Shown here in pieces: positions 7,508 to 16,446 of a stretch of 64,000 bases of DNA (position 1 is the stretch's first letter; each line of letters opens with the position of its first letter). The notes beneath the pieces were generated by a model, which was given only the letters and a program-made list of their open reading frames with translations, searched no databases and had not been told where the DNA came from. The position numbers were made by a program, and so were the translations under genes. Source of the DNA: Bacteriovoracaceae bacterium (GTDB lineage: Bacteria; Bdellovibrionota; Bacteriovoracia; Bacteriovoracales; Bacteriovoracaceae); NCBI GenBank assembly GCA_023701435.1, contig JAMPXB010000005.1, positions 1-64,000 on the forward strand, given 5' to 3'.

Positions 7508-8560
7508 ATGAATGGATATAATCATTCAATGCTGAGCCTTAATATTAAGGACAAGCACTATATTTGTATTCCGCGAGTGGATGGACTGATTGAAAGCTAT
7601 TCCACCAGCAACAGAGTCTATATTGGGAAAAGATGGAAAGATGTTATTTTTCCCGATGAAGCTCCTATTCTGATTGCTGATGACTTTAATGAATTTATGC
7701 AACTGGTGCATGAGAACCATGGTGGCATTAAAAAGTTTTTTGCTACGGAAAATGGCAAGCCTATTAAATTTTATGCCTCTCATGACAACATGGTGCCCTT
7801 TTTCCTTTATTTTTTAATTCAAATTGATCAGGTCTTTAAACTTAACGATGAGATCATCCGGGACATCCTGAAAAAGACCAATGAGCGCTTTTGGATTTGG
7901 GACAATCGTCGTTTAGGACTGAGTCTTGAGTTATATAAGGTCTTTAAAGAACAAATCAGTGAAATTCCCGAGAGCGACCTGATTTATACAGTGGAAGATC
8001 TCCTCAGTCTTCCTTTTGAATATGTTCTTCTTTTTTATTCTTACGGAAAGGTCTCAAAGCAAGGCCTATTGGAAAAATTCAAAAAGCTTCAATCTTATAT
8101 GGTAGGCCTCTCTGTTATTCAGGTCACTCGCAGTGGTCTCGAGACCATTTTAAATGATCGCCGGGTCCTTAAGGCCTACAATGGAACAGACATTAGCGAG
8201 CATGAAGATATTATTCCTGTCCTGGAGCAGGACGATCTTTTGAATCAGCTCTTTTTTAAAAGACCGAACACTAAAGATGTCGGTTGGGTGGAAGGACAAT
8301 TGGAGAAGCTCAAGTTCCTTATGTCACTGCTAAAGACATATGATCTGGATACTCACGATCCATTCCCTAGTTATGATGAATTTAACAAAATTCAGAAATT
8401 GTATTACGGCGATAACCAGGAAGCAGTCCTAGATGAATTTTTTAGTACTGAGGGGCTCAATCTCCACGAGCTAGATTTTTTCAAAGAATTTCATAACAAA
8501 ATGAACACTACATTAATTAACTATATCTCTGTGAAGTTATCCAGAGAAGGTCAGGTTTAA
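7508..8560 (+). CDS. Unrecognised 350-residue protein in radical-SAM operon
   Basis: No known domain is recognised. The protein is soluble, charged and mostly helical after about residue 60, with no cysteine pattern and no export signal. The start is uncertain: ATG 7508 (MNGYNHSML) is chosen because ATG 7442 and TTG 7418 would overlap the precursor tail codons and add sequence that looks non-coding in composition; ATG 7529 is also possible. None has a clear ribosome site. It lies directly after the precursor-like gene and ends immediately before the next gene, so it is probably a recognition, scaffold or immunity factor. That role is inference. Confidence 0.7.
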   Translation: MNGYNHSMLSLNIKDKHYICIPRVDGLIESYSTSNRVYIGKRWKDVIFPDEAPILIADDFNEFMQLVHENHGGIKKFFATENGKPIKFYASHDNMVPFFLYFLIQIDQVFKLNDEIIRDILKKTNERFWIWDNRRLGLSLELYKVFKEQISEIPESDLIYTVEDLLSLPFEYVLLFYSYGKVSKQGLLEKFKKLQSYMVGLSVIQVTRSGLETILNDRRVLKAYNGTDISEHEDIIPVLEQDDLLNQLFFKRPNTKDVGWVEGQLEKLKFLMSLLKTYDLDTHDPFPSYDEFNKIQKLYYGDNQEAVLDEFFSTEGLNLHELDFFKEFHNKMNTTLINYISVKLSREGQV

Positions 8561-9304
8561 ATGAGCGAGCAAAGAATTTTAGAAGTGACATTGCCTCTTT
8601 CACCTCAAAATCAAATTGAATACTTTAAGGATAAAAGCATCCTCTTCAGAGTAGATATTCCCAATAGCAGAATCACTCCTAAGCAGTGCCTCATGACTTT
8701 GAGTAATATGAGGATCAAAGCTGAGATCAAAGGTGTGACACCGGAACTTCTGAAAGAGTATATGACCGGCAGCTTTGTCGTCGAGACCACCAATCTCGCA
8801 AAAATCTGTGCCAATATCATTCTGGGGTATAAATTTCAAAACATGCCTTATTCTGATGTGGAAGAACATTTTTCAATTGAAGATTATGTGGATTTTATTG
8901 TTGAGAATAAAATGATGCTCGATGATTGGTGCGACGTGATTCAATCTATTCCACTCTATCTGGCAGTTTCCTCGACTTCCTTTATGGAAAAGGAAGATAT
9001 TGAAGAATTTAAAAAGCAAATAACAATTATTGATAGCAAACTACCAACAGTTGGTGCCAATCTCTCTCAAGTGCTGGCCCTTCCGGAATTTATGGTTCTC
9101 TTCAATATGAGAAATGATTTCATGGATATTCTGGCCAAGCCTTATTACAGCCACTATTTCGATGAATATATTTATGGCGGAGATAAACTAATCTCCTTCA
9201 TTGCCTCTGATAAGCATAAGACTCATTTCGCCGCACTAAGTGCCGGGGCCATGAAATTGGCCAAAGATAATAACCTCCTGGTGGAACTGCCGAGCCTTAA
9301 ATGA
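8561..9304 (+). CDS. Unrecognised 247-residue protein in radical-SAM operon
   Basis: The protein begins right after the stop of the previous gene (adjacent TAA and ATG) and overlaps the next radical-SAM gene by 4 bases. It has no signal peptide or obvious membrane segment and only three scattered cysteines. Mixed alpha/beta sequence with several hydrophobic helices (for example LSQVLALPEFMVLFNM). No family is recognised. Tight coupling to three paralogous radical-SAM genes downstream argues that it works with them. Confidence 0.72.
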   Translation: MSEQRILEVTLPLSPQNQIEYFKDKSILFRVDIPNSRITPKQCLMTLSNMRIKAEIKGVTPELLKEYMTGSFVVETTNLAKICANIILGYKFQNMPYSDVEEHFSIEDYVDFIVENKMMLDDWCDVIQSIPLYLAVSSTSFMEKEDIEEFKKQITIIDSKLPTVGANLSQVLALPEFMVLFNMRNDFMDILAKPYYSHYFDEYIYGGDKLISFIASDKHKTHFAALSAGAMKLAKDNNLLVELPSLK

Positions 9305-10398
9305 TCAAAGACAATCTCTTTGACCGAATGAATTATGCTGGAGAAGTGAATTGGGATTTGGATAAATCCAATAATTTCTACTTTTTCATGAACATCGACA
9401 TCCTTAATGGCTGTGATTTTAGCTGTGCCGGATGTTATGTGAACAAGGGCACCAATTCGGTTAATTTGGATGAAGATTTAAAAATTATTAGCAAAATAGC
9501 TGATGAGATTAATGCCAGTAATTTTCATTTAGAAGAGATTGCCCTTGGTCCGACAGATTTTTTCAGTGCCAAAAACACTCTCCAGGTAATTGAGCATCCG
9601 GACTTTAAACGTCTTTTTAAAAATCCTGAAACTAAATTCGTCATGCTCTCGACTCTTAAGGCGAGCACTGAAGAAATCAGGGAAAAGCTCTTAAAACTTG
9701 AGGAACATGTTGGTCACTTGGACATTGATCTATTAATAGCCACCGACATGGATGAGTTTCTCACTGATCCTAATTATATTTCCAACATCAAAAAGAAATG
9801 GAAAGTGCTGCAGGAATCGAATCTGGAGTTCGATCCGGCCTTCCAGATCAATATCCATCCAGCGAACCTGATTAAGTACGATTCAGCTAACCTGACTCGT
9901 CTGGCCCAGGAAATAAAAGCAGAATTTGACACTATTTTGGAATTTAATCCTTCCATCCTCAGGATTAAACACCGTAACCAGACGGAAAATTTACATTTCT
10001 GGATGAACACCATTAAAGAAAACTTTCAGAAAAATGCCGAGGGTTTCACCTATACCATGCTCAACAAGGGACATAGTGGGATGAACAATCTGGTCGTAAA
10101 TTTTCGCTCCGGAAATTTTTATATATGTCCCTTTATCTATGAGAATGTTTTCTCCTATGACAACACTTACCTCATTCCTAAGAAAGATCAGCTCCATTCA
10201 TTAACTGATCTGACAGATGCCAAAGAAGACTTTGTCGTAAAACAAATGAAATATTCAGAACAAACCACCCACTGTGAGGGCTGTGAATATTTGGTCTCTT
10301 GTTCATATAAGAACGTATTAACTTTCATGGAAGCCAATAAGATAAAAGATTGTTTTCTTGGCCTTGGAAACGGAGAGATTCATGGGCGTGCAATTTGA
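9301..10398 (+). CDS. Radical SAM enzyme, tandem paralogue A
   Basis: The 365-residue protein has NGCDFSCAGCYV with C38, C42 and C45 as cluster ligands. The usual GGEP position is occupied by EIALGPTDFFSAKNT, which is shared with the next two genes. The C-terminal end has CEGCEYLVSC and a final KDC, probably binding an auxiliary Fe-S cluster. About one third of the way along there is a DLLIATDMD strand like the SAM-binding beta strands of the TIM barrel. It overlaps the genes on both sides (4 and 17 bases). With its two paralogues it forms a distinct radical-SAM subfamily. Confidence 0.87.
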   Translation: MIKDNLFDRMNYAGEVNWDLDKSNNFYFFMNIDILNGCDFSCAGCYVNKGTNSVNLDEDLKIISKIADEINASNFHLEEIALGPTDFFSAKNTLQVIEHPDFKRLFKNPETKFVMLSTLKASTEEIREKLLKLEEHVGHLDIDLLIATDMDEFLTDPNYISNIKKKWKVLQESNLEFDPAFQINIHPANLIKYDSANLTRLAQEIKAEFDTILEFNPSILRIKHRNQTENLHFWMNTIKENFQKNAEGFTYTMLNKGHSGMNNLVVNFRSGNFYICPFIYENVFSYDNTYLIPKKDQLHSLTDLTDAKEDFVVKQMKYSEQTTHCEGCEYLVSCSYKNVLTFMEANKIKDCFLGLGNGEIHGRAI

Positions 10399-11491
10399 TG
10401 CCTATCGCAAGCATGTAAGCGGAACTAAACCGCTGCAATATACCCCGACCCTGGAAATGGACATTATTTTTGATGCCCTCGATGGCTGTGTCATGAACTG
10501 CCCGGGCTGCTTTGTTGATGTAAAAAATAAATTCTCGACTCATGATCTGGAAAATATCCATCGCCTCACCCAGGAATTCAAAGACCAGGGGATTGAGGCC
10601 AATGAGCTATTCCTGGGTCCAACGGATATTTTTGATGCTACCAATTTTGATCAATTAGTAGATGAGCCGCTGTTTGATAAGTTGATTGATCAATATGCTG
10701 CCCTTACCTTTACTTCTACTATGCTGACCCCTTATGAGGAACTCAAGCGCCGAGTGGATAAGCTCATGGGTCTGATGGCCCCCTATGGAAAACGTTTTGA
10801 ACTGTTTGTGGTATTGGATATTGATAAGTACATCGCCAACGACCGCTCTTACTTGGATGGTTTTGACCGAAATCTTGAGGTCATCAAAAATATTGATAGC
10901 CGCTTAAAAAAGCAGGTGAACATATTCTTTATCGCTAATTTTTATCCGGAAATGTTTGATAAGGTCAGCATCAACGACCTGAATGCCATGGTGAAAAGGG
11001 ATTACGGATCAAAATTTAAAATTAATCCTTCCTTTGCCCGTGCCAGCAACTCCAAGATGATCGAGAAACAGTGTAAAATGCTGAGCGATCTTCTGCAAAA
11101 CCAGGTGGACAACACTACTATCAGAAATGTCTTCTTAAATATGGTCGACATCTATTTTGGTGGAGACACCTTTCATTCGCTTACTTATACGGAAGGACGT
11201 CTCTTTGTCGCACCTTTCCTCTATGAATTTGTTCCTTTAAAACGAGACGAACTGGAAGTTAAGGCCCGAGAAGATGGCCGTTTCTATATGGCAGATATCT
11301 TTGATAAGAAGAACGATTTAGTTGTCGAGCAGTATAACCACTCGGCTACCCTTCCTCATTGTAACAACTGCCAGTTTCTGCCGAATTGTATTTCCAGAAA
11401 TCACATCCAGTTTATGAAACTGCATAACATCACTAATTGCGTAGTACCTAAACCATTATATAGAACGTCCTTTAAAGTATCGGAGTGTTAA
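10382..11491 (+). CDS. Radical SAM enzyme, tandem paralogue B
   Basis: From ATG 10382 the protein is 369 residues. This start is preferred over 10358 because GGAGAG lies just upstream. DGCVMNCPGCFV provides C36, C40 and C43. NELFLGPTDIFDATNF matches the GPT(D/E)(F/I)F motif of its neighbours. The C-terminus has CNNCQFLPNC and a final TNC. Conserved spacing of motifs with the flanking paralogues shows they arose by tandem duplication; divergence elsewhere suggests different target residues or a heteromeric enzyme. Confidence 0.86.
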   Translation: MGVQFDAYRKHVSGTKPLQYTPTLEMDIIFDALDGCVMNCPGCFVDVKNKFSTHDLENIHRLTQEFKDQGIEANELFLGPTDIFDATNFDQLVDEPLFDKLIDQYAALTFTSTMLTPYEELKRRVDKLMGLMAPYGKRFELFVVLDIDKYIANDRSYLDGFDRNLEVIKNIDSRLKKQVNIFFIANFYPEMFDKVSINDLNAMVKRDYGSKFKINPSFARASNSKMIEKQCKMLSDLLQNQVDNTTIRNVFLNMVDIYFGGDTFHSLTYTEGRLFVAPFLYEFVPLKRDELEVKAREDGRFYMADIFDKKNDLVVEQYNHSATLPHCNNCQFLPNCISRNHIQFMKLHNITNCVVPKPLYRTSFKVSEC

Positions 11492-11492
11492 T

Positions 11493-12575
11493 ATGACTAT
11501 TGAAACGAACTTCTTTGAGAAGATGTCTAAAACCAACGTCGACAATATCGAAAATATGGATTTCGTTCTCAATCTCGATATTCTTAACGGCTGTGTCCAT
11601 TCCTGCGAGGGATGCTACGTTAATAAGACCAAGGTTGTAGCGAACTGGGAAGAAACGCTCGAAAAAACCTATCAGATCGCCAAAGGCTTAACTGAACAGG
11701 GGCTACGTTTCAGAGAGATTGTTCTGGCACCGACAGAATTTTTCAGCGCTAATAATACTGAGCAGGTACTTCTTCACCCGACTTTCCATAAACTCATGAG
11801 CTTAAATCAGAAAACCAGAATTACTGCTGCCTGCGTTTTTGAGAATATCGACAAAGAAAGATTTCTGCGCCTTTTTGAGATCCTCGATAATACCAACTAT
11901 TTCCGAAAAGACATGATCCTGGAATTTCTGGTACCCCTCAATACCAAAAAGATGCTCTCCAAAGAAGAAAAGTACATGGCCGATAACAAATGGGCGCTAA
12001 ACTTCTTCTTAAACAACTCTCCTAAGGTCATCGACTGGTCATATGTGGTAAATATTCACAATAACGAGCTGTTGAAAGAAAACTACATGGAGATGGTTAA
12101 CACTATAAAGTCTGAATTCAATACCATTATGGAATTTAATCCCGGCTTTTTCCGCAGCCATAACAATACCTTAATTGATAAAAACCTCTCTTACTGGAAA
12201 AGCTTCCTGCAGGAAATCCTGGAAAAGAACGACCACCGGGACATTTATCTGACCAACGTGGATAAACACCACAATACTGGTAATACTATCTGCTTAAATA
12301 TCTATGAGAATGAGGTTTATTTTAGCCCGTTTATCTATGAACAGATTATCGACACGAATAAAGTGTTTAAAGTCGAAAATCTTGATCCTCAAAGTATTAT
12401 GGATCAGCACATGGATCTGCAGACTAAGAGCTTTCAATATGCAGAAAAGACCAATGAATGCTCTGACTGCAGCTACCTTACCGCCTGCGTTGGAAGGAAT
12501 GTTCTGAATTACATGGAAAATAAGGGAATTAAAGAATGCCTATTTCCACAGAAGTTTAAGGAACTGGCAAACTAG
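11493..12575 (+). CDS. Radical SAM enzyme, tandem paralogue C
   Basis: The 360-residue protein has NGCVHSCEGCYV with C34, C38 and C41, and EIVLAPTEFFSANNT at the position of the GGEP motif. FNPGFFR near residue 220 parallels FNPSILR of paralogue A and INPSFAR of B. The C-terminus carries CSDCSYLTAC and a final KEC. It starts 1 base after the previous gene and overlaps the convergent radical-SAM gene by 20 bases. It is the last gene of the plus-strand operon. Confidence 0.87.
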   Translation: MTIETNFFEKMSKTNVDNIENMDFVLNLDILNGCVHSCEGCYVNKTKVVANWEETLEKTYQIAKGLTEQGLRFREIVLAPTEFFSANNTEQVLLHPTFHKLMSLNQKTRITAACVFENIDKERFLRLFEILDNTNYFRKDMILEFLVPLNTKKMLSKEEKYMADNKWALNFFLNNSPKVIDWSYVVNIHNNELLKENYMEMVNTIKSEFNTIMEFNPGFFRSHNNTLIDKNLSYWKSFLQEILEKNDHRDIYLTNVDKHHNTGNTICLNIYENEVYFSPFIYEQIIDTNKVFKVENLDPQSIMDQHMDLQTKSFQYAEKTNECSDCSYLTACVGRNVLNYMENKGIKECLFPQKFKELAN

Positions 12576-13506
12576 TCGCATACCAATCAATTAAATTCTT
12601 AAAGCCACTACACCCATTGGTCTCAAAATGATCAATGGGTTTTAAGTGTTCACTTAGACAATGTCCCAGATAAGGACACTGCTGACAGTGGGGATCGGCA
12701 GAATAAAGACTCTTCTCGGTCTGGGCCCAAGTAAGATAATCCTTAATAGAATCCACTTTTTTAAAATACTCTCTTCCCTGGGAATCGAATTCCAAAACAC
12801 TCAACTCATTGTTTGGAGTTAAATATAGATGCTGGTCACTCCAGCTGGACTTTCTTTTACTTAAGCACAGATCCAACAAATCAATATTCACCAAGCGGTA
12901 ATGGGGTCGTAATTCCTGGTATTTTAAAATGTACTTCTGAATGAGATTTTCAAAATCTTTGTGGGTATAAGACTGCTTATTACTTTGGTTCTGATTGTAG
13001 GGTTTAATCTCAAAAGATTTAAGCTTGGGCAGTTCCATTTGCATCTTTAAGATCATTTCCGGATCAAAAGATGAGTACTCATGGCTAGCCAAGGACAGAA
13101 TGGAAAAGCCACTTTCCAGTTTTTTCATTCTTTCAAAGATCTTATCCGCGGCCTGGCGGGCCTGATAGTCCCAACTTATCGAAAGAGTAAAGTTACGAGG
13201 AAGATGGGTAATAAATGGGGAATCGGGATTGGATAAATTAGTCACCAAATTAACTGAAACATCCAAAGAAGACAGGAAAGTCATCAGCTCTATTTGATAA
13301 TCGATCGGTAAAACAGTGATTTCTCCGCCATATAGGTCAATATGCTCCAACACGAAAGAGACTGTCAGTTCCTCAACCCTTTGCTTTATCTTATCAATCG
13401 ATAAAAGCTGAGAGCTCGCGAGCTGATCTTTAGTTAGGTAGCAAGTTTCGGCACACTTTCCATTTCTAAAATTACAAAAATAAGTCGGATTGAGACTTAG
13501 TATCAT
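12556..13506 (-). CDS. Radical-SAM-like protein with atypical C-x6-C-x3-C motif
   Basis: The 316-residue protein starts MILSLNPTYFCNFRNGKCAE and its first cysteines are C11, C18 and C22, a C-x6-C-x3-C spacing instead of CxxxCxxC. Other radical-SAM marks are present: HIDLYGGEITVLP matches the GGEP region and the C-terminus has CQQCPYLGHC with a distal C. The reading through the motif was checked on the minus strand and shows no frameshift. It runs toward the cluster and overlaps paralogue C. It is probably a seventh, divergent family member; whether it binds a normal 4Fe-4S cluster is open. Confidence 0.75.
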   Translation of the reverse strand: MILSLNPTYFCNFRNGKCAETCYLTKDQLASSQLLSIDKIKQRVEELTVSFVLEHIDLYGGEITVLPIDYQIELMTFLSSLDVSVNLVTNLSNPDSPFITHLPRNFTLSISWDYQARQAADKIFERMKKLESGFSILSLASHEYSSFDPEMILKMQMELPKLKSFEIKPYNQNQSNKQSYTHKDFENLIQKYILKYQELRPHYRLVNIDLLDLCLSKRKSSWSDQHLYLTPNNELSVLEFDSQGREYFKKVDSIKDYLTWAQTEKSLYSADPHCQQCPYLGHCLSEHLKPIDHFETNGCSGFKNLIDWYATSLPVP

Positions 13507-13540
13507 TAGAGTATTAGATTAAATTTGGAAGTATTAAGGA

Positions 13541-13572
13541 AGGTGTTGTGCGACATAAGTCACACAACACCT
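13541..13572 (-). terminator. Hairpin ending the cytochrome operon
   Basis: A 10-bp perfect stem (13541-13550 with 13563-13572) extends inward with GAC/GTC around an ATAA loop. It begins 10 bases beyond the stop of the octaheme cytochrome gene on the minus strand. No long T-run follows, so efficiency is uncertain. Confidence 0.55.
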
Positions 13573-13581
13573 GATAGATTC

Positions 13582-16422
13582 TTATTCGTTCTTAGTGAAA
13601 GGCTTAGGACTAGTTTCGTAACCAAACTCTTGAACAAGTTTTCTTACGGCCCTGATCTGACGTTTTGGATCGTTATCTAAAACACCATCGACTGCTGGAA
13701 TCAAGTTACCGCTACCATCATCCCAGAAAGCAGGCATTGATGTGTAAGGCAAGAATGATTGAGGATTAGCGATCCAAGCTTCCATCCATTCTGTACGAAG
13801 ACGTTTCTTCGCAAAGTGAAGGTTTGGAGCTTGTGGTTCATCAGAATTGAATCCACCTGTATGACATGTTGTACAAGCCAATTCATCCCAGATTCTCTTC
13901 GCAGCTTCTCTTTCGCCTGGTTCCCATTCAACTTTTACCGGAGCTTCAAAAGTGTTCTGGTTAGAACCACCCTGGAAACCAGTTACTAATTTATTCAGTT
14001 CATCATGCTTAAAGTTGAATGTAGGCATTCTTACTTTTACATATGAACGGATTGGGTGAACGTTCTGTAGGAAGTCGTACAACCAGTCAGTTTGAACACG
14101 GAAGCCTTCTTTTGTTAAGAAAGGAGGACCATAGTTCGGATCTTCAAAAGCAGTAGAAAGACTTCCACCAACTCCATCGATATTGTGACAACCGTAACAG
14201 TTGTACTGATTAGCTACTTTCATACCGTCGTAGTATTGCTTCTCACCAGCGCTCAGTCGTTTCTGACCAGCAAGAGGGATTTTATCCGATACCTGGCCAA
14301 GTAGAACACCAACCATCGCTTCAATTTCCTGATCATTCAGATAGAAGTTTGGCATTTTGTTCAGGTCTTTAAACGGCTTAGGTACCCCGACATCCCAAAT
14401 ACGTGGCGTCTTCAAGTGTTGAGTCAACCAACCCTGACGAGTATGAGGAACTTGTTTCTGCTGACCAAATCCAAACTGCTCAACTGGTTTAGAACCTTCT
14501 TTCGTAAGTTCTGGACCGATCTGAGGCAAGTCACCTTCAAAACCGTTGATGTTGTGACAAGAATAACAGCCATATTTACTAATAGAACGCTTACCTAGTT
14601 CCATTGTTCTTTGATCATCAGTCATCTTCTCAAGTTTTGCCTGTGCAACTTTCACTGTTTCGAAAGCTGAGAAGTAGTCCTGAACAAGAATTTCATCTCT
14701 GAGCTTCTTGTTAATCTCAGGGAATCTGAGGTCAGCAAATTGCTTATTCTTAAGATTTAACAAATAAGCTGCGATATCGTTAGCTTCAGTATCCGTTAAA
14801 CGGAATGAAGGCATAACTGTATCTTCCTGATAATGAGATGGTTTTTTAAGCCATGAAACTAACCAGTCTGGATCGACTTTTGAGCCAACACCAGTAAGAT
14901 AAGTACCCTTACGCTCACCAACAGCATTCCACTTATCATCAATTCCTTCAACCATGTGACAACCCACACAGCCGATGGTTTCAATTAGCTCTTTACCTTT
15001 GCTGACATTGCCACCAGTGTAACGCTGGAACGGCTTATAACCTCTTGAAGTACGATAAATGTATTCGGCCATGGCATTAACTTCTGCCATGTTTTTCGCT
15101 TTGAACTCAGGAGTCGAATTATTTTCCTGGTTAAAGTAAGAAGGCATTTTCGACTTAGGATTAAATGTCTTAGGAGACCAAATCCAGTTCTTAATGAATT
15201 CTTTTGATACTTTACCATCAATTTTCTGAAGTGAAGGACCTGGCTTCTTCATATGCTGCCAGCCTTCAATTTTGTGACAAGCGTAACAGCCGTACTGCTC
15301 AACCAGTTTACGACCATTATTTAGTTTGTCCGCCATCGGGATACGTTCTTGTTGTGTATGACACTTCATACACATACCTTCCACGTGCTGAAGTGGAATC
15401 ATTGGCTGAGGAACCTTGTGCGGTTCATGCCAGTGATACTTTTCTTTCCACTCTTTCATCTGCTCAGCATTCTGAGGGATGTGGGCCGGAGAATTAAAGT
15501 CATTCACACGGTCACCAACACCGCCGTGACATGAAGTACAACCGAAATCTTTTACTGGGTGAGCAGAGCTTACACCAACAGCAAGAGTGGCAACTTTAGG
15601 GTGGGTCTTATAAGGGTTGGCCTGATCTTCGTAACCAGGCTTATCAATGAAGACGTGACATGTGGTACAACGATCGATTTTTGGAACTTGCTGGAAGTAG
15701 AAGTCATTTGTAGCATTGGCCACAACGTACTGACGGATTTTGATCGTTGGATCAAGGTAATCGATGAACGGAGCATTTCTCATGGCCCAAATCGGATTCT
15801 TTTCAGTCATCGACATGGCCGTTAGCATTCTTTCTTTATCACCAACCAGGTTCTTAAGTTCTTTTTCAGCAGCTGTTTTGTCAGCAAGAATGGCCTTAAG
15901 CTCATTTTGAACTTTAGTTTCTTCGGCTTGGAGACCTTTTAGGTTATCCTTACCTGCCATTTCTTTTTTCTTATAGTCATCAAAAGTAACTTTAAGTTTT
16001 TTAGCTTCTTCTGGATGGTTTTGCATCAAGGCGTGTTCATACTGGAACTGAAAAGCTGCAGCTTGAGAGCCATTCACACCATTGACCATATTCTGAACAT
16101 AGATCTTGCGCTGAATCTCAGAAATAGCGTCGTTAATTTTTTCGACTTTTTCTTGTTGAGCTTCAACACCTTTCTCAGCTTCAGCAATCTTAGCTTTAAG
16201 TTCTTTCAACTTTTCGCCATCGATTGAGCCATCGATTTCTTTAATTTTTTCCTGGATCTTTTGTTTTTCAATATCCAGAGCTTTAATTTGGACTGCTTTC
16301 CATGGACGGATGTAGTCATCAAAGACCATCCAAATAACAACTAAAAGAAAGCATACAGAAATAACAGCAAAGACCTTATTCAGGACTTTGGTGTCATAGG
16401 CCATTCCAGGTTCACGTTTCAT
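13582..16422 (-). CDS. Octaheme c-type cytochrome of the bc complex
   Basis: The 946-residue protein has one N-terminal membrane anchor (about residues 15-34), a long charged coiled coil (about 45-205), then eight CxxCH heme sites near residues 250, 294, 349, 376, 484, 617, 739 and 850. The later ones sit in repeated mono-heme cytochrome c modules, each with a distal Met in MPSF/MPNF-like motifs. It is encoded last in the operon with Rieske, cytochrome b and subunit IV, so it is the electron-accepting subunit that passes electrons from the quinol-oxidising core to terminal oxidases. The usual cytochrome c1 or QcrC has only one or two hemes; eight plus a coiled coil is unusual. Confidence 0.9.
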   Translation of the reverse strand: MKREPGMAYDTKVLNKVFAVISVCFLLVVIWMVFDDYIRPWKAVQIKALDIEKQKIQEKIKEIDGSIDGEKLKELKAKIAEAEKGVEAQQEKVEKINDAISEIQRKIYVQNMVNGVNGSQAAAFQFQYEHALMQNHPEEAKKLKVTFDDYKKKEMAGKDNLKGLQAEETKVQNELKAILADKTAAEKELKNLVGDKERMLTAMSMTEKNPIWAMRNAPFIDYLDPTIKIRQYVVANATNDFYFQQVPKIDRCTTCHVFIDKPGYEDQANPYKTHPKVATLAVGVSSAHPVKDFGCTSCHGGVGDRVNDFNSPAHIPQNAEQMKEWKEKYHWHEPHKVPQPMIPLQHVEGMCMKCHTQQERIPMADKLNNGRKLVEQYGCYACHKIEGWQHMKKPGPSLQKIDGKVSKEFIKNWIWSPKTFNPKSKMPSYFNQENNSTPEFKAKNMAEVNAMAEYIYRTSRGYKPFQRYTGGNVSKGKELIETIGCVGCHMVEGIDDKWNAVGERKGTYLTGVGSKVDPDWLVSWLKKPSHYQEDTVMPSFRLTDTEANDIAAYLLNLKNKQFADLRFPEINKKLRDEILVQDYFSAFETVKVAQAKLEKMTDDQRTMELGKRSISKYGCYSCHNINGFEGDLPQIGPELTKEGSKPVEQFGFGQQKQVPHTRQGWLTQHLKTPRIWDVGVPKPFKDLNKMPNFYLNDQEIEAMVGVLLGQVSDKIPLAGQKRLSAGEKQYYDGMKVANQYNCYGCHNIDGVGGSLSTAFEDPNYGPPFLTKEGFRVQTDWLYDFLQNVHPIRSYVKVRMPTFNFKHDELNKLVTGFQGGSNQNTFEAPVKVEWEPGEREAAKRIWDELACTTCHTGGFNSDEPQAPNLHFAKKRLRTEWMEAWIANPQSFLPYTSMPAFWDDGSGNLIPAVDGVLDNDPKRQIRAVRKLVQEFGYETSPKPFTKNE

Positions 16423-16446
16423 TATCGCTGCCTTATATAAAAACGA

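Noticed and set aside
10358..10381. Earlier start for radical-SAM paralogue B
   Set aside because: ATG 10382 has a good ribosome site; the extension lies wholly within paralogue A.
238..13506. Genomic island inserted at tRNA-Ala
   Set aside because: No integrase, direct repeat of the tRNA end or mobile gene is seen, and gene style resembles the rest of the window.
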